Assembly (NCBI GenBank): GCA_036676355.1
Contig: JAKFDA010000043.1
Span: forward strand, 28,996 to 92,995
Length of the DNA stretch: 64,000 nt
Direction: 5' to 3'
From: ZC4RG42 sp036676355
Lineage (GTDB): Bacteria > Pseudomonadota > Gammaproteobacteria > Burkholderiales > SG8-39
Part shown: positions 16,708 through 26,377 of the stretch, piece after piece
How the letters are laid out: each line of letters begins with the position of its first letter
How positions within the stretch are numbered: the first letter of the stretch is position 1
The notes under the pieces: generated by a model
Databases searched by the model: none
What the model saw: only the letters and a program-made list of their open reading frames with translations
What the model was told of the DNA's origin: nothing
Translations under genes and position numbers: made by a program

Positions 16708-19359
16708 TTAACGAATCGCAGCAAGCATGGTGCGCGCCTGTTCCTGCTGGGCGTTATCCCCTTCCTTCAGAACTTCGTTGAGCAGTTCGCGCGCGCCATC
16801 CTTGTCGCCCATTTCCTCGTATGCTTTGGCCAGGTCCAGCTTGGTCGCCACTTCCTGCCAACTTGAGTCGGCGCCTTGCTCGCCGTTCTCGTTCAAATCC
16901 AGACTCAGGCCGCTGAGGTCGACCGCCGGCACATCCGCTTTCGGCTGTTCGATGGTCGGCTCGTCAAGCTTGAAATCGATCGCCAGGCCCAGATTCGGTC
17001 TGGCGTCCCTCGGTTCCAGCGTCGGCGCGCCCAGATCGATATCGAGCGCCTGCGACTCGCCTAATTCGCTGACCGCCTTCTTCGTTTCGGCGTCCATGAT
17101 GAAAGTGCCGCTGGGCGAGAAATCCGCCGGCTCCTCGGCCGAAGCCGGCACTGCATCCGCCGCCGGTTGGCTACCAAGATTCAGATCGAGGTCCAGATCG
17201 AGCGCCTGCGACACGTTCGAGTCGAAAGCAATATCGGGCATGGCCGGCTGTGCCGTGGTGCCACTGTCCAGATCAAGATCGAGCAGCGGCGCTGCATTTT
17301 CCGCCACCGCCTCGACATGCTGCACATCGTTGGCGATCTCGGTCGCGACGCGGGCGACCGGCGTGACGGCAGCCACTGCCTGCGGAGCACCGTACATTGC
17401 ATTGCTCGGATCGATGGAACGACCCAGCGATACGGCTTTTTCCCAATCGCCGCCCTGTCCGCCGGTGGCGGCGTAGATCTCGCTTGCCGTCGTCTCGAAA
17501 GCTTTGAGATCCTTGCGCGAAGCGTAAATCTCCAGCAGCTTCAGGCGCACGGCCTGCCGGCTGGGGTCTTTTTGCAGCGCTTCCTTGAGAATTTCCTCGG
17601 CCTGCGCGTCACGCCCGTAGGCCATATAGACGTCGGCTTCGGCAACCGGGTCCACCTCTTCGGTATCGATCGAGCCGATCGCGCTTTGGCTGAAATCGGT
17701 TTGCAAGCCGCTTGCACCGGTATCGACATTGCGGCCTCCGGTCGTGCCGAATACCGAGCTCGAATCGGTCGTCGTCATTCCGATCAGGCTGTTGTCCAGC
17801 GAAGTGCTGCGCTTACGGCGCCAGATCATGAAGCCAAGCAACAGCGCGAGAACAGCACCGCCGCCGGCAAGCAGCATCGGGTCTTCCATCAGCGTATCGA
17901 CGAAGCTTTCGGGTTGCGGCGCCGGAGCGGGCTTCGCCGCCGGTTTGGCTTTTTTAGGTTCTGGCTTCACCGGCTCAGCCTGCGCGACGGGCGTGGCGGC
18001 CTCTTCCGTCGAAGCCGGATTGACAGCCTGATCTGCAGCAGGTGTTTCGGGCTTGGCGATTTCGGCGTTTGCGTCCGCAGTCGCTGGCGCGCCTCCTGCT
18101 GTTGCCGCCGCCCCTTCGGTGGCGGGCTCGACCGGTGCGGCTGCTTCCGCCGCCGGCGCGGATGGCTCCGCCGGTACCGTCGCTTGTGGCTGCGCCTGGC
18201 TCTGCAATTGCGCTAATTGCTGATTCTTCAGTTCGAGCAGTTTCTGCAGATCGCCAAGGTTGCGTTCCAGATCGGCAACGCGGGTATTCGCCTCGTGCAG
18301 CGCCTGCTCGCGCGCTGCCACATCATCGGCAGTCGCGACGCCGGCCGCGGCCGTCCCTTTGCCTTCAGCAGCTTTGGACAAACGCAATTCGTCCGTCGGG
18401 GCCGCTGTGGTGGGTTTGTCTTCGACTTGTGTGCTAATGCGGCCGGAGGCCTGCTGCTGTCCGGTTTCACCGGCTGGCGCTGCGGCGGCTACAGTTTCCG
18501 CAAGCCGGGCACGATAGTCGGCAAACTCGCGAGTCTGTGTGTTGACGACACGCACAGCCTCGGTCTGGCTGACTGCGCCGGCAGTGGCCGCGTCCGGGAT
18601 GCGCAGGATCTTGCCGATGCGCACCAGGTTCATGTTGCGCTGGATGAACGCATCTTCGTTGGCGCGTTGCAGCGCCACCAGCATCTGCTGCAGGCTGACA
18701 TCCTGCGGCTTATGCGCCAGAGCGATTTGCGTCAGCGTATCGCCCCGCTTTACTTCGTAGCTGCTATCGGCCGCCTTGGCAGGCACGGCCTCTGAGGATG
18801 CCGGCGCCGGAGCCGGCGCGGCAGCAACGGGAGATGCGGGTTTCACCGCGGGCGAGGCGTCAATCGGGGTCGCCTGCGGTGTCGGTTGCGCAGGTGCGGC
18901 TTGCGGTTGCGCAACGATACCCGGCGAAGCGACGATCGGCTCGGGTCCCTTATAGCCGACCGGGTCGAGCAGGAATGTGTATTGGCGAACCAGACGTCCA
19001 CTGGCGGAATTGAGCTCAACCAGCACATCGACGAAGGGTTCGTCGATCGGCTGCTGGCTCTTGAGCGAAATGATCGCCCGACCATCGTTGCGGCGCTCCA
19101 CCGCTGCGCGGATTTGCGGAATGACAGTACCGTACTCGACGCCTGCCCGCCGGAAAGCATCCGGCGAAGCGATGCGCGCCGTAAGCGAATCGCTTTCGCC
19201 CTTTTGCAAGGCCACGACATCGATTTCCACTTTCAGCGGCTGGCCGAGCGCCGACAGCACGCTGAGCTTGCCCAGCCCCGCTGCGACTACCAGCGCCGGG
19301 GACAGCAGCAGGAGCGAGCCGACGAGCCATTTGGTTTTTGTCTTAAATCGATTTCCCAC
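16708..19359 (-). CDS. fimV: FimV/HubP-like polar peptidoglycan-binding protein
   Basis: The 883-residue protein has an N-terminal signal/anchor (LVGSLLLLSPALVVA) and the FimV N-terminal domain (LGKLSVLSALGQPLKVEIDV). A LysM domain at about 199-252 (YEVKRGDTLTQIAL) binds peptidoglycan. A coiled coil, a Pro/Ala-rich stretch and one transmembrane helix (about 490-510) follow, then an acidic cytoplasmic region. The tail carries the FimV C-terminal TPR-like motif (LDLAKAYEEMGDKDGARELLNEVLKEG). FimV proteins organise cell poles and type IV pili; pilS/pilR lie near the other end of this window. Confidence 0.93.
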   Translation of the reverse strand: MGNRFKTKTKWLVGSLLLLSPALVVAAGLGKLSVLSALGQPLKVEIDVVALQKGESDSLTARIASPDAFRRAGVEYGTVIPQIRAAVERRNDGRAIISLKSQQPIDEPFVDVLVELNSASGRLVRQYTFLLDPVGYKGPEPIVASPGIVAQPQAAPAQPTPQATPIDASPAVKPASPVAAAPAPAPASSEAVPAKAADSSYEVKRGDTLTQIALAHKPQDVSLQQMLVALQRANEDAFIQRNMNLVRIGKILRIPDAATAGAVSQTEAVRVVNTQTREFADYRARLAETVAAAAPAGETGQQQASGRISTQVEDKPTTAAPTDELRLSKAAEGKGTAAAGVATADDVAAREQALHEANTRVADLERNLGDLQKLLELKNQQLAQLQSQAQPQATVPAEPSAPAAEAAAPVEPATEGAAATAGGAPATADANAEIAKPETPAADQAVNPASTEEAATPVAQAEPVKPEPKKAKPAAKPAPAPQPESFVDTLMEDPMLLAGGGAVLALLLGFMIWRRKRSTSLDNSLIGMTTTDSSSVFGTTGGRNVDTGASGLQTDFSQSAIGSIDTEEVDPVAEADVYMAYGRDAQAEEILKEALQKDPSRQAVRLKLLEIYASRKDLKAFETTASEIYAATGGQGGDWEKAVSLGRSIDPSNAMYGAPQAVAAVTPVARVATEIANDVQHVEAVAENAAPLLDLDLDSGTTAQPAMPDIAFDSNVSQALDLDLDLNLGSQPAADAVPASAEEPADFSPSGTFIMDAETKKAVSELGESQALDIDLGAPTLEPRDARPNLGLAIDFKLDEPTIEQPKADVPAVDLSGLSLDLNENGEQGADSSWQEVATKLDLAKAYEEMGDKDGARELLNEVLKEGDNAQQEQARTMLAAIR

Positions 19360-19535
19360 TGCAAATCCTTGGGATGTGGACCGGAGGCAACGAAAATAGC
19401 ATCAGGGGTTTAGCCTCGCAAGCTAAGCCATCGGCTTAAATTCTGCTTTAGCCAAAAAGTTCTCGAAAGGCTCAGCCTATTGCTGAACCCGCCGCGAAAT
19501 ATGTCTTCGTCATTTTTTGCGCAAACTTTTTTATT

Positions 19536-19565
19536 GAAAAAAGGGGAAGCCGAAGACTTCCCCTT
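19536..19565 (-). terminator. Intrinsic terminator after asd
   Basis: A 9-bp stem (19541-19549 with 19557-19565) is followed on the minus strand by six Ts. It lies 25 bases after the asd stop and ends the leu-asd transcript. The rest of the spacer up to fimV (to 19590) shows only a short TAAGCC/GGCTTA inverted repeat near 19424. Confidence 0.88.
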
Positions 19566-19590
19566 CGTTCGTGCATTTAATAAATAATGT

Positions 19591-20742
19591 TCAAGCGTAT
19601 ACGGCGGTCTTGCCCGTGGCTTGGCCTTGACCGCTCGCATCGAGCAGGATGCGCAGCATGCGGCGCAACGGCTCAGCCGCACCCCATAGAAGCTGATCGC
19701 CAATCACGAAGGCAGACACGTATTCCGGACCCATATTGAGTTTGCGTACTCGCCCCACGCCGATATCCAGGCCGCCGGTAATTGCTGCAGGGGTCAATTC
19801 CTTTTCGGTGCGATCCCGCTCGTTCGGCACCCATTTGACCCAGGGGTTACCCGATTTGATAAGGCTTTCGATTTCTTCCAGCGGCAGATCCTTATTGAGT
19901 TTCAGCGTCAACGCGAGGCTGTGGCAACGCATCGCGCCAATACGCACGCATATGCCGTCGACCGGAACAGGCTTGCTGTTGCCGAGAATCTTGTTGACCT
20001 CGGCCTGACCCTTCCACTCCTCCTTCGACTGGCCGTTATCGAGCTGTTTGTCGATCCATGGAATCAGTCCGCCCGCCAGCGGCGCGGGGAAAAGTTCATG
20101 CGGCACATCTTCGCGGATCGTTCGAGCCACTTTGCGATCGATATCCAGAATGGCCGATGCCGGGGTCGCGAGTTCATCGGCCACCGCGGCATGGATAACG
20201 CCCATACCGGCCAGCAATTCGCGCATGTGGTTAGCGCCGCCACCGGAAGCGGCCTGGTAAGTCATGGAACTGATCCAGTCCACCACACCTTCGCGCAACA
20301 GCCCACCAACCCCCATCAATAAAATCGAGTTCGTGCAGTTGCCGCCGATGTAATTCTTCACGCCCTTCTGCAACGCGGCGTCGATGACATCCTGGTTGAC
20401 CGGATCAAGAACGATGACTGCGTCGTCTTCCATACGCAGCGCGGATGCCGCATCGATCCAGTAACCGTCCCAGCCCGCGGCACGCAACCTCGGGAAGACT
20501 TCGTTGGTGTAATCGCCGCCCTGGCAGGTGATGATAATGTCCATCGCCTTCAGATCGTCGACGGAGCGAGCGTCCTTGAGCGGGGCGGGATCCTTGCCGC
20601 CGATAGACGGACCTTTACCGCCGACATTCGACGTCGTGAAGAACACCGCGTCGATATGATCGAAGTCGCGCTCTTCCTGCATACGCTGCATGAGCACCGA
20701 GCCCACCATCCCGCGCCAACCTACCAGTCCCACTTTTCTCAT
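19591..20742 (-). CDS. asd: Aspartate-semialdehyde dehydrogenase
   Basis: The 383-residue NADPH enzyme reduces aspartyl phosphate to aspartate semialdehyde, feeding lysine, methionine, threonine and cell-wall diaminopimelate. The nucleotide motif VGWRGMVGS is at the N-terminus and the catalytic cysteine is in GGNCTNS (about residue 136). A GTG three bases upstream is an alternative start; GGAG spacing favours the ATG at 20742. leuB lies just upstream, a common arrangement. Confidence 0.96.
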   Translation of the reverse strand: MRKVGLVGWRGMVGSVLMQRMQEERDFDHIDAVFFTTSNVGGKGPSIGGKDPAPLKDARSVDDLKAMDIIITCQGGDYTNEVFPRLRAAGWDGYWIDAASALRMEDDAVIVLDPVNQDVIDAALQKGVKNYIGGNCTNSILLMGVGGLLREGVVDWISSMTYQAASGGGANHMRELLAGMGVIHAAVADELATPASAILDIDRKVARTIREDVPHELFPAPLAGGLIPWIDKQLDNGQSKEEWKGQAEVNKILGNSKPVPVDGICVRIGAMRCHSLALTLKLNKDLPLEEIESLIKSGNPWVKWVPNERDRTEKELTPAAITGGLDIGVGRVRKLNMGPEYVSAFVIGDQLLWGAAEPLRRMLRILLDASGQGQATGKTAVYA

Positions 20743-20852
20743 CACCGCTACTCCATTGCCGATTTGAACCGCTTTACTTCGATCAACAACTCAGAAATTT
20801 CTTCGTACCAACAGGAGTCGCCCGGCGCATGCGCGCGAATCGCCGTAGCGCT

Positions 20853-21908
20853 CTACGCCAACGCCGCCACGACGGCGTCACCCATTTCGTTCGTGCCGAT
20901 CTTGGTCGTGCCCGGCTCGTAAATGTCGACCGTTCGCAAACCTCGCGCAAGAACCTTCTGTACCGCCGCCTCGATCCGGTCCGCCACGGCATCCTGATTG
21001 AGACTGTAGCGCAGCATCATCGCAGCCGACAGTATCGTCGCGAGCGGATTGGCAGTGTTCCTGCCCGCGATATCAGGCGCCGATCCGTGGATCGGCTCGT
21101 ACAGGCCTTTGCCGTTCGCATCGAGAGAAGCCGACGCCAGCATGCCGATCGAGCCGCCGAGCATCGACGCTTCATCGGAGAGGATGTCGCCGAACAGATT
21201 GCCGGTGACGATCACGTCAAACTGCTTGGGGTTGCGCACCAGTTGCATCGCCGCATTGTCCACGTACATATGCGACAGCTCGACGTCCGGATAGTCCTTG
21301 CCGATCGTCGTAACGACTTCACGCCACAGCTGCGAGGTCTCCAGCACATTGGCCTTATCGACCGAACACAGACGATGACCGCGTTTGCGCGCCGCCTTGA
21401 AGCCCACATGGGCAATCCGCGCGATCTCCGATTCGCGATAGTGCATGGTGTCGAAACCTTCGCGCTCGCCGTCGACCGTGCGAATGCCGCGCGGCTGGCC
21501 GAAATAAATGTCGCCGGTAAGTTCACGGACGATCAACAGATTGAGGCCGGACACGACGTCCGGCCGCAGCGTCGAACTGCTCACCAGTTCGGCATGCATG
21601 GTCGCCGGACGCAGGTTGGCGAACAATTGCAGCGCCTGACGCAGGCGCAGAATCGCCTGCTCCGGTCGCTTGGCGCGCTCCAGCTTGTCGTAGCGCGGGT
21701 CGCCGATCGCACCGAACAGAATCGCGTCCGCCTCCTTGGCAAGCCTGAGCGTCGCCTCCGGCAGAGGATCGCCGGTTGCCTCGTATCCGGCGCCGCCCAC
21801 CGGCGCTTCCTCGAATTCCAGGCGCAGGTCGAGCGCACGCAACACTTTCATCGCCTGGGCGACGATTTCCTTGCCTATCCCGTCGCCGGGCAGTACCGCG
21901 ATTTTCAT
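20853..21908 (-). CDS. leuB: 3-isopropylmalate dehydrogenase
   Basis: The 351-residue NAD-dependent enzyme oxidises and decarboxylates 3-isopropylmalate in leucine synthesis. Signature segments are LPGDGIGKEIV at the N-terminus, the substrate-binding arginines in ANLRPA, and the metal-binding GNLFGDILSDEASMLGGSIG. It is 26 bases downstream of leuD in a leuC-leuD-leuB-asd run. Confidence 0.97.
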   Translation of the reverse strand: MKIAVLPGDGIGKEIVAQAMKVLRALDLRLEFEEAPVGGAGYEATGDPLPEATLRLAKEADAILFGAIGDPRYDKLERAKRPEQAILRLRQALQLFANLRPATMHAELVSSSTLRPDVVSGLNLLIVRELTGDIYFGQPRGIRTVDGEREGFDTMHYRESEIARIAHVGFKAARKRGHRLCSVDKANVLETSQLWREVVTTIGKDYPDVELSHMYVDNAAMQLVRNPKQFDVIVTGNLFGDILSDEASMLGGSIGMLASASLDANGKGLYEPIHGSAPDIAGRNTANPLATILSAAMMLRYSLNQDAVADRIEAAVQKVLARGLRTVDIYEPGTTKIGTNEMGDAVVAALA

Positions 21909-21934
21909 GCTTCTTTCTTCTTTCCCGTGCAGCG

Positions 21935-22576
21935 TTATCCAAACAGCCAGGGCTGCTGCGCTCGCCGTTGTTCTTCGTAAGCCTTGATCTTATCGGCGTG
22001 CCGCAAGGTCAGGCCAATGTCATCAAGGCCGTTGAGCAGACAGTATTTGCGGAACGGATCGATATCGAAATCGAGCGCCTTCGCGCCATTGCCGCGCATC
22101 ACCTTCTGCGCGGCGAGATCGACGATCAACTCGAAGCCCGGAAAAGCAAACGTGTCTGCGAACAACTCATCGACCTGGCGCTCGCTCAGGACAATCGGCA
22201 GCAAGCCATTCTTGAACGAGTTATTGAAAAAAATTTCCGCGAACGAAGGCGCGATGATGGCGCGAAAGCCATAGTCGACCAGCGCCCACGGTGCGTGTTC
22301 GCGCGAGCTGCCGCAACCGAAATTTTCGCGCGCGAGCAATATGGACGCACCGCGGTAGCGCGGCTGGTTGAGCACGAAATCGGGATTGAGCGGCCGGCCG
22401 CTGTTGTCCTGATCCGGCCGTCCGGTGTCCAGATAGCGCCAGCCATCGAACAGATTCGGCCCGAAGCCGGTGCGTTTGATGGACTTCAGAAACTGTTTGG
22501 GGATGATTGCGTCGGTATCGACGTTGGCGCGATCCAGCGGCGCAACCAGTCCTCGATGTACGATGAATTTATCCAT
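21935..22576 (-). CDS. leuD: 3-isopropylmalate dehydratase small subunit
   Basis: The 213-residue subunit joins LeuC to isomerise 2-isopropylmalate to 3-isopropylmalate. Recognisable segments are DTDAIIPKQFLK near the N-terminus and FGCGSSREHAPWAL in the swivel domain. The start at 22576 (MDKFIVHRGL) is the family N-terminus. A 48-codon lipoprotein gene separates it from leuC. Confidence 0.97.
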   Translation of the reverse strand: MDKFIVHRGLVAPLDRANVDTDAIIPKQFLKSIKRTGFGPNLFDGWRYLDTGRPDQDNSGRPLNPDFVLNQPRYRGASILLARENFGCGSSREHAPWALVDYGFRAIIAPSFAEIFFNNSFKNGLLPIVLSERQVDELFADTFAFPGFELIVDLAAQKVMRGNGAKALDFDIDPFRKYCLLNGLDDIGLTLRHADKIKAYEEQRRAQQPWLFG

Positions 22577-22587
22577 GCTGCGTGTCT

Positions 22588-22734
22588 TCAATAGCTCCGC
22601 TTTTGCTCGGCCTTGTGTTCGATCTTGTCGCCCAGCTTGCCAAGGTCGCGACCGAAGCCTTCCACGGTGTTGCAGCCGGCGACGAAGGCGATCAGGGCGG
22701 AAAGCGCGACGAAACACCGTATTTTCTTCCGCAT
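22588..22734 (-). CDS. Entericidin A/B-like small lipoprotein
   Basis: A 48-residue product lies in the leuC-leuD gap. It has a signal peptide with a lipobox FVAGC (Cys21) and a short mature part NTVEGFGRDLGKLGDKIEHK, matching entericidin-type lipoproteins (T-V-x-G-x-G-x-D). An AGGGAG ribosome site precedes the ATG at 22734. Entericidins are small membrane lipoproteins once proposed as a toxin-antidote pair; function here is unknown. A similarly placed gene is recalled from other betaproteobacterial leu operons. Confidence 0.85.
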   Translation of the reverse strand: MRKKIRCFVALSALIAFVAGCNTVEGFGRDLGKLGDKIEHKAEQKRSY

Positions 22735-22786
22735 CGTTAACTCCCTAAAAGCTGTTGAATTCGTATTTTTGAATGTTGCCGTTCAA

Positions 22787-24193
22787 TCACTGCCAGCGGC
22801 GCACATCGACGAAATGCCCCTCGACGGCGGCGGCGGCGGCCATCTCCGGGCTGACCAGATGCGTGCGTCCCCCGGCGCCCTGGCGTCCTTCGAAGTTGCG
22901 GTTCGATGTCGAAGCGCAGCGCTCGCCCGGCTCCAATTGATCAGCATTCATGCCGAGGCACATCGAGCATCCCGGTTCGCGCCACTCGAAGCCGGCGTCC
23001 TGGAAAATACGATCCAGCCCTTCCTGTTCCGCCTGCAATTTCACCAGGCCGGAGCCAGGCACAACCATGGCCAGCTTGATGTTTGCCGCAAGCCGGCGAC
23101 CGCGCACGATCGCCGCAGCCGCGCGCAAATCCTCGATGCGCGAATTGGTACAGGAGCCGATGAAAATCTTGTCAAGCTTGATGTCGGTCATCGGCATGTT
23201 CGGTTCGAGACCCATGTAGGTCAGCGCGCGCTCGATGCCTTCGCGCTTGACCGGATCCTTTTCTTTATCCGGATCGGGCACACGACCGTCGATCGTGGTC
23301 ACCATTTCGGGCGATGTGCCCCAGGTCACTTGCGGCTTGATTTGCGTAACGTCGATTTTCACCACGCGATCGAAGTGCGCATCAGGATCGCTGTGCAAGG
23401 TGCGCCAGTACTCGACCGCACGATCCCAGTTCGCGCCGCTCGGCGCGTAAGGACGACCCTTGAGATATTTGAACGTCGTTTCATCCGCACCGACCATGCC
23501 GCTGCGCGCGCCACCTTCGATGGCCATATTGCACAGCGTCATGCGCCCTTCCATGGAAAGCGCGCGCACGGCGGGACCAGCGTATTCGATGGCATAGCCG
23601 GTTCCACCGGCCGTGCCGATTTCGCCGATCATGGCAAGGACCATATCTTTCGCGGTTACGCCGCGCGGTAATGTTCCGTCGAACCACACCAACATGTTTT
23701 TCGATTTTTTCGCCAGCAGGCATTGCGTGGCAAGCACATGCTCGACTTCGGAGGTGCCAATGCCATGCGCAAGACAGGCGAAGGCGCCGTGCGTGCTGGT
23801 ATGGCTGTCGCCGCATACCACCGTCATGCCGGGTAACGTAGCGCCCTGCTCCGGACCGATGACGTGCACGATGCCCTGGCGCCGGTCATTCATGCCGAAT
23901 TCGACGATTCCGAATTCCGCGCAGTTCTTGTCCAGCGTTTCGACCTGCTTGCGCGACACCGGATCTTCGATACCCTCGGAGCGATCCGTGGTCGGCACAT
24001 TATGGTCCGCCGTTGCGAGGTTCGCGCTGATGCGCCACGGTTTGCGCGTGGCCAGACGCAATCCCTCGAAGGCCTGCGGACTCGTCACTTCATGCAGGAG
24101 TTGACGATCGATGTAGAGCAGCGTCGTGCCGTCGTCCTCGACATGCACGGCATGGCTGGCCCAGAGTTTGTCGTACAGCGTTTGGGAGCCCAT
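22787..24193 (-). CDS. leuC: 3-isopropylmalate dehydratase large subunit
   Basis: The 468-residue aconitase-family protein binds the catalytic 4Fe-4S cluster. Cluster cysteines are seen in GSCTNSR and in PGCSMCLGMN. Other signatures are CGDSHTSTHGAFACLA and ATQCL. The start at 24193 (MGSQTLYDKLW) matches family N-termini; a TTG five codons earlier is possible, and neither has a strong ribosome-binding site. It heads the leucine cluster. Confidence 0.96.
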   Translation of the reverse strand: MGSQTLYDKLWASHAVHVEDDGTTLLYIDRQLLHEVTSPQAFEGLRLATRKPWRISANLATADHNVPTTDRSEGIEDPVSRKQVETLDKNCAEFGIVEFGMNDRRQGIVHVIGPEQGATLPGMTVVCGDSHTSTHGAFACLAHGIGTSEVEHVLATQCLLAKKSKNMLVWFDGTLPRGVTAKDMVLAMIGEIGTAGGTGYAIEYAGPAVRALSMEGRMTLCNMAIEGGARSGMVGADETTFKYLKGRPYAPSGANWDRAVEYWRTLHSDPDAHFDRVVKIDVTQIKPQVTWGTSPEMVTTIDGRVPDPDKEKDPVKREGIERALTYMGLEPNMPMTDIKLDKIFIGSCTNSRIEDLRAAAAIVRGRRLAANIKLAMVVPGSGLVKLQAEQEGLDRIFQDAGFEWREPGCSMCLGMNADQLEPGERCASTSNRNFEGRQGAGGRTHLVSPEMAAAAAVEGHFVDVRRWQ

Positions 24194-24233
24194 TGTGAGC
24201 GGAAGCAAAATAGATAGCTGGAAAGGGTCTGAA

Positions 24234-24239
24234 ATTATA
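24234..24239 (-). promoter_or_regulatory. Candidate -10 element for leuC
   Basis: A perfect TATAAT on the minus strand sits about 40 bases upstream of the leuC start. No good -35 is visible at 17 bases (GCGGAA), so this is only a candidate. No leucine-codon leader peptide is visible between it and leuC. Confidence 0.35.
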
Positions 24240-24299
24240 CCCCGGATACCCCGCTATTCCGCTTCGGCCCCGCTCTCGCGATCCATGGCAAACCGGCCG

Positions 24300-25121
24300 C
24301 TACTTCTTGGCCTGGCGATAAAGCGGCATCAGGTCGTCCGCGATGATTTGCAGCCGCTTCAGCCGATTCTCAGGTGAGGGATGGGTGGAGAGAAATTGGG
24401 GCGGGCCGTTGCCCCCCACATCGAGCATCTTCTTCCATACCGAGACCGCGCCATGGGGATCGTAACCGGCGCGCGCCGCCAGTTCAGCGCCGATCGCGTC
24501 GGCTTCGCTTTCGTGGGTGCGGGAATTGGGACGATTGAATGTCACGTCGGCGACCATGCCGGCGAGATCCGCGCCGCCTTGCCCGACACCCAATATGGCG
24601 GCGCCGATGCCGACCACTGCGCCGGTCGCCAACTGGCGCGAGATGCGTTCGCGCGAATGCTCACGCAACGCATGCGCGATTTCGTGCCCCAGTACGGCCG
24701 CCAGTTCCGCATCGCTCAGCTTCAGCTTTTCGATCAACCCGGTGTAAACGGCAATCTTGCCCCCCGGCATGGCCCAGGCGTTCAGTTCATCCGTGCTGAC
24801 TACATTTGCTTCCCAATTCCACTTCGCCGCATCCGGTCGAAACACGGTCGTGGGCGGAATCAAACGCTTGACGATGGTCTGAACGCGCTGAACTTGCTCC
24901 GCATTGCGGTTCAGGATGCCCTTCTTGCGGGCCTCCGCCATCAGCTGCGCATATTGCTGCCCGGCCGCCCGATCGACATCCTCGGAGGAGACCAGCATGG
25001 TCTGCCCGCGATCGACGCCGACCGCGCCTGCCGAAGTGGTGTTCTGAGTCGCGCAACCGGTCATCGCTACAGCGAGCGCCAGGGCGACGATGAAGCGTTT
25101 CGTTACGATGAGTTCAAGCAT
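24300..25121 (-). CDS. M48 family metalloprotease, lipoprotein
   Basis: The 273-residue protein has a lipoprotein signal with lipobox MTGC (Cys23) and a gluzincin zinc site HEIAH (in AAVLGHEIAHALREHS) with the third ligand in ESEADAIG. This is the M48B/LoiP-YcaL-like architecture. Such proteases cleave misassembled envelope proteins; by signal type it should be membrane-anchored in the periplasm. It starts eight bases after the MFS gene ends. Confidence 0.9.
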   Translation of the reverse strand: MLELIVTKRFIVALALAVAMTGCATQNTTSAGAVGVDRGQTMLVSSEDVDRAAGQQYAQLMAEARKKGILNRNAEQVQRVQTIVKRLIPPTTVFRPDAAKWNWEANVVSTDELNAWAMPGGKIAVYTGLIEKLKLSDAELAAVLGHEIAHALREHSRERISRQLATGAVVGIGAAILGVGQGGADLAGMVADVTFNRPNSRTHESEADAIGAELAARAGYDPHGAVSVWKKMLDVGGNGPPQFLSTHPSPENRLKRLQIIADDLMPLYRQAKK

Positions 25122-25128
25122 GCGATCG

Positions 25129-26349
25129 TTATTGAGCTATGTGAGGGAAGAGGCGCCCGCGCCGGGCGATGAGGAGCAAACCACATGCCGCAGCGGCGCT
25201 GGCCGCCGTGTACGTCCACTCCGGCCCCACCGTCTGCCATAGTGCTCCCGCTCCTGCCGCACCAACCGCGGCACCGGCGCCGTAAGTCAGACTCGAGAAC
25301 AAGGCCTGCCCGCGGACATGGCGGGGGCCGCTGAACCAAGCGTTGACCAAGGTTAACGCGGCCGCGTGAAAGCTGCCAAAACTGGCCGCATGCATCAACT
25401 GGGCGAGAATCAAAAGCGTGAGGCTCCCCACCCCCCAGCCGATCAACAGAAAACGTACGACGGCGAGCGCGAAACTGGCCAGCAGGACCTTGTACGGTGA
25501 ATAGCGCGACAACCAGCGCGGCATGCCCAGAAACACCAGAATCTCGGCGATCACGCCGAGCGCCCACAGCGCTCCGACGATCACCTTGCTATAGCCGACC
25601 TGGTCCAGATAGATCGAATAAAAAGCATACAGCGGGCCGTGCGCCGCGCACATCAGGAAGCCGGCCATCAACAGCGCAAGCACTTCGGGCCGCAACGCCT
25701 GTCGGTGCACCGATTCGTTTTCGCTCTGCTCATGAGGACGCGCCGGTGGCTGCGCAATGATGCAGGAAGCCAGCCACGCACCGATCAACGGCAATAATGC
25801 CATCCACAGAAAATTGTGCGTCGGCACATGGTCGAGCGCATAGCCGATCGTGCTGACCGCAATGATGAAACCGACCGAACCCCAAAGTCGTATCGGTCCG
25901 TAACGCCCATACGCGCCGTGCAGATAACTCAGCGTCATCGCTTCGAAGAGCGGCATGGAGGCGCTGACAAAAAACGCGTGGACGGCAAGGACGAACAACA
26001 GCGCGACGAATCCGGTCGTCAGGAACAAGCCGAGAAAACTGACGACCGCCAGCGCCAAGGCCCAGCGCAGCAATTCGATTGATCGGCCGCGACGGTCGGC
26101 GAACCAGGCCCAGATGTTGGGCGCGAAGATACGCGTGAACTGGCCAACCGACAGCAGCACACCGATTGCCCAGGGCGCAAAACCCAGCGACGCCAGATAC
26201 AGGCCGAAGTACGGCATAAACGCACCGACAAAGGCAAAGTAGGCGCAATACAGCGCGGACAGCCTGAACGCGGGAACGAACACGAGGGACGACACGAAGC
26301 AACTCGAAGTGAGTGGCACGTCGGCGCTGCAATAACGAGACAAGGGCAA
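25129..26349 (-). CDS. MFS permease, LacY/HcaT-like (MFS_1_like)
   Basis: The 406-residue protein has about 12 transmembrane helices. The first helices (LSALYCAYFAFVGAFMPYFGLYLASLGF) and the loop WAWFADRRGRSIELL follow the oligosaccharide:H+/phenylpropionate branch of the major facilitator superfamily. The substrate cannot be inferred. An internal start about 28 residues in (VPAFRLSALY) is possible, since the first 25 residues are not obviously family-like. Confidence 0.8.
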   Translation of the reverse strand: MPLSRYCSADVPLTSSCFVSSLVFVPAFRLSALYCAYFAFVGAFMPYFGLYLASLGFAPWAIGVLLSVGQFTRIFAPNIWAWFADRRGRSIELLRWALALAVVSFLGLFLTTGFVALLFVLAVHAFFVSASMPLFEAMTLSYLHGAYGRYGPIRLWGSVGFIIAVSTIGYALDHVPTHNFLWMALLPLIGAWLASCIIAQPPARPHEQSENESVHRQALRPEVLALLMAGFLMCAAHGPLYAFYSIYLDQVGYSKVIVGALWALGVIAEILVFLGMPRWLSRYSPYKVLLASFALAVVRFLLIGWGVGSLTLLILAQLMHAASFGSFHAAALTLVNAWFSGPRHVRGQALFSSLTYGAGAAVGAAGAGALWQTVGPEWTYTAASAAAACGLLLIARRGRLFPHIAQ

Positions 26350-26377
26350 GCCCTGTCTCGACTGCCCGCAACGCGCG

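Noticed and set aside
24194..24299. Leucine-codon leader peptide before leuC
   Set aside because: The only short frame with a start here encodes MDRESGAEAE, with no leucine run.
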